A stretch of DNA of 60,119 bases, from the NCBI GenBank assembly GCA_014871665.1, contig WGSL01000003.1, forward strand, positions 1-60,119, read 5' to 3'. The stretch is from Collinsella sp. (GTDB lineage Bacteria; Actinomycetota; Coriobacteriia; Coriobacteriales; Coriobacteriaceae). The number at the start of each line of letters is the position of its first letter. Within the stretch, counting starts at the first letter, position 1. Below, piece by piece: positions 20,063-27,717 of the stretch. Position numbers and translations under genes: made by a program. The notes under the pieces were generated by a model, which was not told where the DNA came from, ran no database searches, and saw nothing but the letters and a program-made list of their open reading frames with translations.

Positions 20063-20934
20063 CCAGGGCGAAGGCCGAAGCGGTCGCGGCCCTGCGCGCC
20101 GAGGGGCACGCGCTCGGGCACCTGCTCGCATGCGCCGAGCTCAAGCGGTCGACCTACTACTACGCCCTCGCGCACCCGCCGAGGCCCACGCGCGCCGAGC
20201 TCTGGGAGGCGGCCGCCGAGATCTTCTCGCGCACCGCCAACGGCTGCGGGCACCGGCAGATAGCGATGTGCCTCAGGGCGGAAGAGGGGGCCGTGATAGC
20301 CAACAAGACCGTGCTCAAGATGATGCGCGAGATGGGGATTCGCTGCGGCATCAGACGCGAGACGGCCTACCACAGGTACAACTCGTACAAGGGCGTCGTC
20401 GGCAGAACGTTCGAGAACGTGATCGCGAGGGATTTCGACGCCGGGGCCCCGTGGCAGAAGCTGGGGACGGACGTCACCGAGTTCAAGGTGGCTGGCGGTA
20501 AGGCCTACTGGGCCCCGACGCTGGACTTCTGCACCAAGGAGATCGTGGCGAGCGACATATCGACCACGCCCGACATGGCCCAGCAGGCGAGGATGCTCGA
20601 CGAGCTGCTGTCCAAGATCCCCGAGGGCGCCGCCCCGACCATGCACTCGGACCGGGGCTGGCAGTACCAGCACGCCTCATACACATCCAGGCTCGAGGCC
20701 GCCGGTATCGTCCAGAGCATGTCCAGGAAGGCGAACTGCATCGACAATGCCGCCACCGAGCAGCTCTTCGGCCACGTCAAGGACGAGTTCTACAGGGGCC
20801 GCGAGTGGAAGACGTTCGAGGATTTCAAACGCGACCTGGAGGAATACATAGTCCACTGGAACACGAGCCGGAGGCAGGTAAGATTGAAGGGCCTGACCCC
20901 GGAGGAGTACCGGAATCAGGCCCTTGCGGCCTAG
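20023..20934 (+). CDS. IS3-family transposase OrfB (made as OrfAB by -1 frameshift)
   Basis: Catalytic half of the transposase, about 303 residues, in the -1 frame relative to orfA. The heptamer A AAA AAA at 20023-20029 allows slippage. No good start codon exists after it, so OrfAB fusion is the likely form. An integrase catalytic core of DDE type is visible: GTDVTEF (first Asp), TMHSDRGWQY (second Asp) and DNAATEQLFGHVK (Glu). The N-terminal HTH_21-like segment includes NGCGHRQIAMCL. The frame is open to the stop, so the element is not obviously decayed. Confidence 0.9.
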   Translation, partial: KKITRPGREGRALTRAKAEAVAALRAEGHALGHLLACAELKRSTYYYALAHPPRPTRAELWEAAAEIFSRTANGCGHRQIAMCLRAEEGAVIANKTVLKMMREMGIRCGIRRETAYHRYNSYKGVVGRTFENVIARDFDAGAPWQKLGTDVTEFKVAGGKAYWAPTLDFCTKEIVASDISTTPDMAQQARMLDELLSKIPEGAAPTMHSDRGWQYQHASYTSRLEAAGIVQSMSRKANCIDNAATEQLFGHVKDEFYRGREWKTFEDFKRDLEEYIVHWNTSRRQVRLKGLTPEEYRNQALAA

Positions 20935-21002
20935 TCGCTATTTAGGGCGTCCAAGATTTGGGGCGCGGTTCACCGCGAGGGCAACGGGCTTCTCGATTTA
21001 AA

Positions 21003-21020
21003 TGGTGCCCCCAGCGGGAT
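21003..21020 (-). pseudogene. 3' fragment of a second tRNA-Glu
   Basis: These 18 bases are identical to the 3' end of the intact tRNA-Glu (ATCCCGCTGGGGGCACCA on the minus strand). The sequence to its left matches that tRNA's terminator region, interrupted by the IS. The rest of the tRNA is replaced by GC-rich sequence up to about 21110, followed by a plus-strand T-arm-like GGGTTCGAATCCC near 21121-21133. A tandem duplication followed by decay explains the arrangement. Confidence 0.7.
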
Positions 21021-21149
21021 GTCCGCGTGCGGCTGGCGCCGCCCGCTTTCGCTGCGTCGCTTCGCTCCTTGCGTGCTGCGCTGGAAAACGCTTGCGCGTT
21101 TCCTCAGCTCCGCACCCTGTCGGGTTCGAATCCCGGCGCATGGGTAGCA

Positions 21150-21179
21150 AAAAGCCCGCTACCGCGAGGGTAACGGGCT
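21150..21179 (-). terminator. Terminator of tRNA-Glu
   Basis: AGCCCGTTACCC and GGTAGCGGGCT (minus strand) close on a short loop, followed by TTTTTGC on the minus strand. It lies 13 bp after the tRNA 3' end. Confidence 0.85.
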
Positions 21180-21191
21180 CTTCAATTCAAA

Positions 21192-21268
21192 TGGTGCCCC
21201 CAGCGGGATTCGAACCCGCGATATCCACCTTGAAAGGGTGGCGTCCTTGGCCGCTAGACGATGGGGAC
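21192..21268 (-). tRNA. tRNA-Glu (anticodon TTC)
   Basis: A full cloverleaf is seen on the minus strand. The acceptor is GTCCCCA paired with TGGGGGC, the anticodon stem is CCACC/GGTGG with loop CTTTCAA (anticodon TTC), and the T-arm is GCGGGTTCGAATCCCGC. The 3' CCA is encoded. A -10-like TATACT (minus strand, 21279-21284) lies just upstream and a terminator follows. Confidence 0.97.
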
Positions 21269-21363
21269 AGCGGGAAAGAGTATAGCAGACTTTTTTGCCG
21301 GCGCGTATATCGTTGGCAAACTGGAAAACCACCACATAGGAGCTGGCTCTCTATCCCGATCTT

Positions 21364-21507
21364 CGAACATCTCAACCTGTAACATCTGGGCGGGCAAATT
21401 GGCTCTATCTGTTACAGATCGAGACAAAAGGCAGGCGTCGGGACGAACATCTCATTCTGTAACAGTAAGACGACTTTTAACGGTCTAGATGTTACAGATT
21501 GAGACAA
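21364..21507. repeat. Two tandem modules of inverted CTGTAACA motifs
   Basis: Two 64-65 bp units (21364-21428 and 21444-21507) each start CGAACATCTCA and end near GAGACAAA. Within each unit the motif CTCANNCTGTAACA appears in both orientations, giving four inverted copies. They lie between the MurT-GatD terminator and tRNA-Glu. No coding capacity was seen. Confidence 0.7.
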
Positions 21508-21527
21508 ACCGCTGGGATGGGTCAAAA

Positions 21528-21560
21528 CAACCACAAAGGTGCCTGTCCCCTTTGTGGTTG
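21528..21560 (-). terminator. Terminator of the murT-gatD gene
   Basis: CAACCACAAAGG pairs perfectly with CCTTTGTGGTTG. On the minus strand it is followed by TTTTGAC, immediately after the gene's stop. Confidence 0.85.
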
Positions 21561-21567
21561 TGAGGTG

Positions 21568-23745
21568 CTAGGGGAGGAGCTTCATGGCGGCGTCGTGGGC
21601 GGCGCGCTCGTAGGTGTCGTCGAGGGGCTTGAGCGGCAGCAGGGCTGTGGCCTGCGCGTCGCCACGGCGCTCGAGGGCGTGGGTAATGAGCCAGTCGGCG
21701 AGTTCGGGGTTCTTGGGCAGTGCCGGTCCGTGCAGGTACGTGCCGATGACGCCCTTGTAGATGAGGCCCTCGAAGCCGTCGTCTCCGTTGTTGCCGGTGC
21801 CCGTGACGACGGACGTTCCAAGCGGCGTGGCATCTGCGTCGAGCAGAGTGCGGCCGCCGTGGTTCTCGAATCCCACAAAGGGCTCGGGCGCCAGGTCGGT
21901 CTTGACGGCGACGTTGCCGATCAGGCGGTCAGAACCGCGCACGGTTTCGGCGGCGATGATGCCCAAGCCTTCAATGCGATCTTCACCCATGTAGTATGAA
22001 CGGCCGAGCAGCTGGTAGCTACCACAGATGGCAAGCAATGAGCCACCATCTTCAACATAGGCCGCGACCTTGTCTTTTTGAGCGAGCAGCTCGTGCGCCA
22101 CGGCCAGCTGGTCGCGATCGGAGCCGCCGCCCATCATGACGATATCGGCGTCGGTGAGATCGAGCGACTCGCCCATACGGACCTCGTCCACGCGCACGGG
22201 AATGCCACGCCAGGCGCAGCGGCGCTCGAGGGCGATGACGTTGCCGCCGTCGCCATAGAGGTTGAGGGCATCGGGATAAAGGTAGACGATGCGCAGCGGG
22301 CGCGAAAGCTCGACCGGCGCAATATCGGTGGGGACAGCGCTCCCATCGGCGCGTGTTACGGCGCAGGAGGCAACCGAGCTTGCATCGTCGTCTTTAAGCC
22401 CGTCGAGCTCCTTGACCAGCGGCGGGAAGGCCGTGTAGTTGGCGACGGCGTAGAAAGTGTCGCCAGCCTCCTCGTCTGCCACGGCGCCAATCGCCTGCTC
22501 GATATTCGAGATGATGGCGGCGTCGATGCCGGCGTACTTCAGGCGCACCTGCATGTCGTGTGCGCGCGTGCCGCCGGCAAAGGCGACAAGACCCGGCGTG
22601 TCGGCGATGCGCTCAAAGTCGACGTCGTAGATCCACGAGACATCGTGGCCGTCGGCGTCGTTGTCGTTCAGGAAAAAGGCGCAGAGCCTGCCACCTGCTG
22701 TTTTAATGGACTGGATTTGTCGATCGAAGCCTACGGGATTTTTGGCCAGATTGGCCTCGACGGTTCGGCCGGCGATATTCCAACGGCCCATGCGACCACC
22801 TGCTGGCACGTAGGCGTCGAGCGTGGGCTGCAGGCGTGCGGTGTCCACGCCCAGCTCGTGGGCGGCGAAGAAGGCTGCGGCTACGTTGTAGACCATATAC
22901 AGGCCGTTGTAGCGCGTGGCGATGTGTACGGCAGCCGCGTCGGGCGCAGATCCAAAGACCAGGTCAAAGCCGTAGCCGTCGCAGCCGAGCTCCACGCCCG
23001 TCACACGGCGGACCAGTGCGGGGCGTGCCCAACCGCACGAGGGGCAATGGTAGGCGCCGAGTTGACCATACTGCACATAGTCGTACTCCAACGGGGCGTT
23101 GCACTGCGAGCAAAAGCGCGAGTCGCTAATACGGTCGGACTCGGTGTCGGTGGCGCCGTCGATGCCAAAGGCAATACTCGCGTTGGGAACGCGCGCGGCA
23201 ATCGAGGCGCACAGCGGGTCGTCGGCGTTGTAGATAAGCGTTGTTGTCGGCGAGAGCTCCAACGCATGGGCGATGACCTCCTGGGTGTGATCGATCTCGC
23301 CATAGCGATCCAGCTGGTCGCGGAACAGGTTGAGCAGCACGAAGTACGTCGGCTTGAGCTTGGGCAGGACGCGCACGGTGTAGAGCTCATCGCATTCAAA
23401 AACGCCCACGCGCTTGCCGCCGCCGGCTCGCTTGAGGCCGCTGCGCGCTTCGAGCAGTGCGCCCACCACGCCCGGCTCCATGTTGTTGCCGGCGCGGTTG
23501 CATACCACGGTGGCGCCGCTGGCGGCAACGGCGTCGGCGATGAGGTTGGAGGTGGTGGTCTTGCCATTAGTACCGGTGATCACCACGCTGCGGTCGACAA
23601 GGCCAGCGAGGTCGCTCAGCAGCTCGGGGTCGATCTTCATGGCGATGCGGCCGGGGAGTACGCCGCCCTGGCGCTTAAGGACGAAGCGCAGCCCCCAACG
23701 GGCGATATCGCTCGAGGTGCAGGCAAGAGATGAGCGGAGGTTCAT
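21568..23745 (-). CDS. murT-gatD: Fused MurT-GatD: lipid II glutamate amidating enzyme
   Basis: A 725-residue natural fusion of two proteins that are normally separate subunits. Residues 1-450 are MurT: Mur-ligase P-loop GTNGKTT at 58-64, a zinc ribbon with Cys212, Cys215, Cys234 and Cys237, and the MurT C-terminal DVSWIYDVDFE near 368. After a short linker, residues 483-725 are GatD: a glutamine amidotransferase with nucleophile Cys574 in LLAICGSYQ and His672 in YLHGP. In Gram-positive bacteria the complex amidates D-Glu of lipid II to D-isoglutamine, using ammonia released from glutamine. All catalytic residues I can identify are kept. It is transcribed leftward with its own terminator. Confidence 0.92.
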   Translation of the reverse strand: MNLRSSLACTSSDIARWGLRFVLKRQGGVLPGRIAMKIDPELLSDLAGLVDRSVVITGTNGKTTTSNLIADAVAASGATVVCNRAGNNMEPGVVGALLEARSGLKRAGGGKRVGVFECDELYTVRVLPKLKPTYFVLLNLFRDQLDRYGEIDHTQEVIAHALELSPTTTLIYNADDPLCASIAARVPNASIAFGIDGATDTESDRISDSRFCSQCNAPLEYDYVQYGQLGAYHCPSCGWARPALVRRVTGVELGCDGYGFDLVFGSAPDAAAVHIATRYNGLYMVYNVAAAFFAAHELGVDTARLQPTLDAYVPAGGRMGRWNIAGRTVEANLAKNPVGFDRQIQSIKTAGGRLCAFFLNDNDADGHDVSWIYDVDFERIADTPGLVAFAGGTRAHDMQVRLKYAGIDAAIISNIEQAIGAVADEEAGDTFYAVANYTAFPPLVKELDGLKDDDASSVASCAVTRADGSAVPTDIAPVELSRPLRIVYLYPDALNLYGDGGNVIALERRCAWRGIPVRVDEVRMGESLDLTDADIVMMGGGSDRDQLAVAHELLAQKDKVAAYVEDGGSLLAICGSYQLLGRSYYMGEDRIEGLGIIAAETVRGSDRLIGNVAVKTDLAPEPFVGFENHGGRTLLDADATPLGTSVVTGTGNNGDDGFEGLIYKGVIGTYLHGPALPKNPELADWLITHALERRGDAQATALLPLKPLDDTYERAAHDAAMKLLP

Positions 23746-23790
23746 GAAACCGTTCCTAACGTAAACGACATGGTCGGGTCGAGTGCGTCA

Positions 23791-24834
23791 CTAAAAACCG
23801 TAGCGGCGCGCAAATTCCTGGGCAAGCTGCGACACGTCTTCGCAGGCATTGGCCCAAGGGGCAAAGTCGGGAGTGTCCGAGATAATACCGTCCGCTTCCC
23901 AAACGGCCTGGTGCGAAAGATCCCAGGGATCGTGTGGCTCGGGCCGGCAGGGAAGGTACGGTGTCTGGTACATGGGGTTCAGTAAGAAGAACGCACCGCC
24001 CTCGCAACGGTTGGCAAACTCACGCAGCGCGCGTGTCGCCGGGCGCATCTTGTTTGTTTTGAACAGCAGAATCGTGCGGGCGAGCAGATACCAAGGAGAG
24101 TTCTCGAGCGCGTCAGCCCCGATCTCTTCCTCGAGCTGGTGGGCCAGGGCAAAAAAGCCGTCCTGGTCTTCCAGGCGAGCGAGGGCGAGCAACACGGTGC
24201 CTGCGGCTCGGGTGGGGTAGCCTTCCGCCTTAAGGACGCGGCGGGCGTAGTTGGCGGCAGCACGGTAGCGGGCGCTCGCCATGCACAGCTGCGAGATGGC
24301 CTCGAGCGTATGAAGCCACCCGATAAGAGCCGGCTCGCTCACGGTAAGGTCTGCTGCGGTGACACCATCGGCCAAAACATTATTGGCCCAGTAGTGCGGG
24401 GCCTCCATGTCGAACCCGGGCACACTTTGCTGCAGGTAATCGGCCGTGGTCGCCTCAAGCTTCATCAGGTCGCCCAGGCAGGCGTCAACGGGCGTGTCGG
24501 CCAGGATGATGGCGAGCAGCTGGGCATCGAGGACATACGCATCGACGCGGACAATCTTGAGCAGCTCGTCTCGCATGTCGTCGAACAGGCGATTGCGCGT
24601 CTGCTCGAACTCCTCGTCGCTGCCCATGTCCTCGATCCGATGGAGCTCGTCGAGCAGGTGGCGGTGGACGCCGGCATAGGACAACAGCGCCTGGGCATGC
24701 TCGGACTGCGCGTACTTTTGGGGATTCGCACTAATGTCGTTATGGACAAGCTCGCGTGCTGCATCGGTGAGCTCGGGGTGCGACGCCAGATAGGTGCGCT
24801 CCAGGTAGGCGGGGATGTAGACGCTCGGATCCAT
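23791..24834 (-). CDS. Conserved helical-repeat (TPR-like) protein
   Basis: A 347-residue soluble protein of unknown function. It is rich in Ala/Leu/Glu with helix-pair spacing typical of tetratricopeptide-like repeats, for example SARYRAAANYARRVLKAEG near residues 190-210 and ARLEDQDGFFALAHQLEEE near 222. No catalytic motif, signal peptide or membrane segment is seen. Its ATG overlaps the stop of the upstream gene by one base (TAATG), so the two proteins are probably made in fixed ratio and may interact. Confidence 0.75.
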   Translation of the reverse strand: MDPSVYIPAYLERTYLASHPELTDAARELVHNDISANPQKYAQSEHAQALLSYAGVHRHLLDELHRIEDMGSDEEFEQTRNRLFDDMRDELLKIVRVDAYVLDAQLLAIILADTPVDACLGDLMKLEATTADYLQQSVPGFDMEAPHYWANNVLADGVTAADLTVSEPALIGWLHTLEAISQLCMASARYRAAANYARRVLKAEGYPTRAAGTVLLALARLEDQDGFFALAHQLEEEIGADALENSPWYLLARTILLFKTNKMRPATRALREFANRCEGGAFFLLNPMYQTPYLPCRPEPHDPWDLSHQAVWEADGIISDTPDFAPWANACEDVSQLAQEFARRYGF

Positions 24835-25910
24835 TAGAGGTCTCCTCCCTTAAATGGAAGCCCCTGCTCGGCTGCGCGCAGGATGCGCTCGTCGATTTGG
24901 GAGCGCACGATGTCGTTGGTGGCGACCCAGGCGGCAAAGCTGGCGTTGTCGGGGGCGCCCAGGCCCTCCTGCAGTACCGGCGTCGCCTCGGACAGCGCAA
25001 GGACAAGCTCGTCGGTGGAGCCCACACCCACGTTGACGCGGGCATAGACGCCATCGGGAAACTCGGTTTGGAAGTAGAGTGCCTCGGCTGCGTGCGGACA
25101 CGAGCGCACAAGGATACGCAGGTAGTGCTCGGCGCCCTCGTAGTCCAGTTCGCGCCAAGCCGTGCTCATCAGCGCGATGAGCGTCCACGGGTCCAAGTCG
25201 CGCTCCGCATCTTTGGGGCGGCGGCGCAGTGGGGTATTCGCGAGGTACGGCACGGAGTGTGCGGAGCGAAAGCGCTTGAGCTCCTCGGCGGGGTATTCGA
25301 GCTTTGCCATGGCGAGCATCGCGGTGTGGCGGACACCAGCGGGGTCGTTGGGCGCAAAGTCCAAGCTGCGATTCGCGGCTTCGAGCGACATGCGATAGCG
25401 GCCGCTAATGAGGGCGCGCGATGCCAAGGCGGCAAGCCAGCGCAGATAGGGGCGGCGCGTAAGGTCGCCTGCGGCCTCGCGCTCGTAGGGGTCCTGGGCC
25501 GAGGCGATTTTGAGCGCTAGGTCGTGCTCGACCTCATCGCACTTGGACACCAGGTACTGTACGTATTCCTCGTTGGATTCGGCGGTGAGTGCCGTCAGCA
25601 TGCGCTGAGCGTCCCAGTTGGCCGGATCGAGTGCGGCCGCCTCGCGGAGCATGTTCTCGGCAGCTGTCTCTTCTTGCTCTGCCTGGGTATCGTCAGGGAT
25701 AAAGGGAATGCGGTAGTCGACAGCCTCGACCACCTTGGCAATGAGGTGCCCGGCGCGGTCGCGGTCGTGCACGATGAGCGGTGCGGGGTTGCGGGTGAAT
25801 TGTTCCATCAGACGCTCTACGGCGGCAGCGTCGGTGAGCGGGATATTGTCGCGGCGCAAGGCCTCAAGAACGAGGCGATGGCAATCCTCTTGAATGGGAT
25901 CGAATGCCAT
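24834..25910 (-). CDS. Conserved TPR-like protein
   Basis: A 358-residue soluble protein, first gene of a coupled leftward pair. Repeat-like segments are visible: ENMLREAAALDPANWDAQRM near residue 85, YRMSLEAANRSLDFAPNDPA near 180 and DYEGAEHYLRILVRSCPHA near 255, each reading as a TPR helix pair. The start at 25910 follows AAAGGAGGCCCC; an upstream ATG at 25940 has no site. No enzyme motif is seen. Function unknown; a scaffold or tally-type role is only a guess from the fold. Confidence 0.78.
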   Translation of the reverse strand: MAFDPIQEDCHRLVLEALRRDNIPLTDAAAVERLMEQFTRNPAPLIVHDRDRAGHLIAKVVEAVDYRIPFIPDDTQAEQEETAAENMLREAAALDPANWDAQRMLTALTAESNEEYVQYLVSKCDEVEHDLALKIASAQDPYEREAAGDLTRRPYLRWLAALASRALISGRYRMSLEAANRSLDFAPNDPAGVRHTAMLAMAKLEYPAEELKRFRSAHSVPYLANTPLRRRPKDAERDLDPWTLIALMSTAWRELDYEGAEHYLRILVRSCPHAAEALYFQTEFPDGVYARVNVGVGSTDELVLALSEATPVLQEGLGAPDNASFAAWVATNDIVRSQIDERILRAAEQGLPFKGGDL

Positions 25911-26410
25911 GGGGCCTCCTTTGCTGCGGTTAGGGTTCAAATGTTTCTATATAAGGTTCTAGTTTACCCGCATGTGGCACACCGGGGGTGCCGCACTTGG
26001 ACTTGCACCTTTGCACCACGAAGACGGATGTCGCACAAATGTCGGCACCTTGGACGACCGAGTGGTATCACGGTGCCGCAAACGGTCGATTTTTGGCGGC
26101 GAACGGTGCATATTTTGGAGGGGCACCGTCCTGCCCGGGATATGTAGTCAACCTTGATAAAACGTTTGCCCAGCTTGGGAGTATGGATGCCGCACGAGGG
26201 TCTTCAGGGATAGAAAAAACGTTTCATCATTGGCGGCTTTAGGTGAATAACTGACCAACCAGAACGGTAAAATAGTGTTTGTCTGAGCGTTGAGACGTTT
26301 AGACATCGCGCATTGTCATCGCCGGCAACGCGCAAACCGGTCCTAACGGAGCCAATTGGGTGCTCCGTTATATACGCAAGTCTAAGAGGGGCTTGTTTAG
26401 GAGGCACAGT
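25911..26410. other. Divergent intergenic region with a leader hairpin
   Basis: About 500 bp between the TPR pair and the alcohol dehydrogenase. No gene is seen. A perfect 9-bp hairpin (TAACGGAGC with GCTCCGTTA) at 26344-26370 lies just before the dehydrogenase ribosome site at 26399-26405, so it would be in its 5' leader. It could be an attenuator or a regulator site. Confidence 0.55.
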
Positions 26411-27634
26411 ATGGGACGTTTTACCAATCCTCGCGATCTGTACTTTGGTGAGGGCGCTCGCCACGAGGTGAAGAACCTCAAGGGCAAGAAGGCCATCATC
26501 GTTTCTGGCGGCAGCTCTATGCGTCGCGGCGGGTTCCTGCAGGACGTCGAGGCCGACCTCAAAGAGGGCGGCTTCGAGGTCAAGCTGTTCGAGGGCGTCG
26601 AGTCCGATCCGTCCATCGAGACGGTCATGAAGGGCGCCGAGGCCATGCGCGAGTTCGAGCCCGACTGGATTATCGCCATCGGCGGCGGCTCGCCCATCGA
26701 TGCCGCTAAGGCCATGTGGGTCTTCTACGAGTATCCCGAGGAGTCCTTCGATAACATCATCCAGCCGTTCAGCTTCCCCGAGCTGCGTCAGAAGGCTCAC
26801 TTCTGCGCCATCTCCTCTACCTCCGGTACCGCTACCGAGGTCACTGCCTTCTCCGTCATCACCGACTACGCCAAGGGCATCAAGTACCCGCTGGCCGACT
26901 TCAACATCACCCCTGATGTCGCCATCGTCGACCCCGAGCTCACCTACACCATGCCCGCCAAGCTGTGCGCTCACACCGGCATGGACGCTCTGACCCACTG
27001 CATGGAGGCCTACGTTTCCACCTGCGCCTCTATGTTCACCGATGCCAACGCTCTGCACGGCATCCGCGAGATCGTCGAGTGGCTGCCCAAGTCCTATGCT
27101 GGCGACCATGAGGCCCGTCAGCACATGCACGAGGCTCAGTGCATCGCCGGTATCGCCTTCTCCTCGGGCCTGCTCGGCATCGTTCACTCCATGGCTCACA
27201 AGACCGGTGCTGCCTTCGAGAACGGCCACATCATCCACGGTGCTGCTAACGCCATGTACCTGGGCAAGGTCATCCAGTGGAACTCCAAGGATCCCCGTGC
27301 TGCCGAGCGTTACGCTTACGTGGCCAAGGAGATCCTGCACCTTCCCGGCGAGACCAACGAGGAGCTCATCGCTGCACTCGTCCAGAAGATTCGCGACCTC
27401 AACGACCAGCTCAACATTCCGCAGTCCATCAAGGATTACGCGAATGGTGGCGTGAAGGTCGACGCCGAGAACCCGCAGATGGTTTCCGAGGAGGAGTTCC
27501 TCGCCAAGCTGCCCGAGATCGCCGCGAACGCCGAGCAGGACGCTTGCACGCCCGAGAACCCGCGTGAGACCAAGGCTGCCGACTTCGAGAAGATCCTCAA
27601 GGCCTGCTACTACGACACCGACATCGATTTCTAA
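26411..27634 (+). CDS. Iron-containing alcohol dehydrogenase
   Basis: A 407-residue NAD(P)-dependent oxidoreductase of the type III (iron-activated) family, similar to bacterial butanol dehydrogenases. It would reduce aldehydes to alcohols during fermentation. The nucleotide-binding GGGSPIDAAKAM is near residue 95. The metal ligands are the Asp in DFNITPDVA/PEL (about 178) and histidines in ALTHCMEAY, GIVHSMAHKTG and GHIIHGAANA. The start is ATG 26411 behind AGGAGGCAC. A strong terminator follows. The substrate is not determined. Confidence 0.92.
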   Translation: MGRFTNPRDLYFGEGARHEVKNLKGKKAIIVSGGSSMRRGGFLQDVEADLKEGGFEVKLFEGVESDPSIETVMKGAEAMREFEPDWIIAIGGGSPIDAAKAMWVFYEYPEESFDNIIQPFSFPELRQKAHFCAISSTSGTATEVTAFSVITDYAKGIKYPLADFNITPDVAIVDPELTYTMPAKLCAHTGMDALTHCMEAYVSTCASMFTDANALHGIREIVEWLPKSYAGDHEARQHMHEAQCIAGIAFSSGLLGIVHSMAHKTGAAFENGHIIHGAANAMYLGKVIQWNSKDPRAAERYAYVAKEILHLPGETNEELIAALVQKIRDLNDQLNIPQSIKDYANGGVKVDAENPQMVSEEEFLAKLPEIAANAEQDACTPENPRETKAADFEKILKACYYDTDIDF

Positions 27635-27655
27635 TCGACTCTTGTTATCGTAACG

Positions 27656-27700
27656 AGGGGCTCCGCACGTATCTGTACGGAGCCCCTTTCTTTTTTCTTT
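27656..27700 (+). terminator. Terminator of the iron alcohol dehydrogenase
   Basis: AGGGGCTCCG pairs with CGGAGCCCCT, followed by a long T-rich tract. Confidence 0.92.
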
Positions 27701-27717
27701 TAGAGAATGGGATAGTT

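Larger units (their letters stand above)
19524..20972 (+). mobile_element. IS3-family (IS150-like) insertion sequence, complete
   Basis: 1449 bp beginning TGAAC and ending GTTCA, with imperfect terminal inverted repeats (about 20 of 25 matching, both containing TCTTGGAC). A 3-bp target duplication CCG flanks it (19521-19523 and 20973-20975). It carries orfA and a -1 overlapping orfB with an A7 slippery site. Removing it rejoins AAGCCCGTCG with GGGCAACGGGCTT around a GCGA loop, so it inserted into a terminator hairpin. It looks intact and potentially active. Confidence 0.9.
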
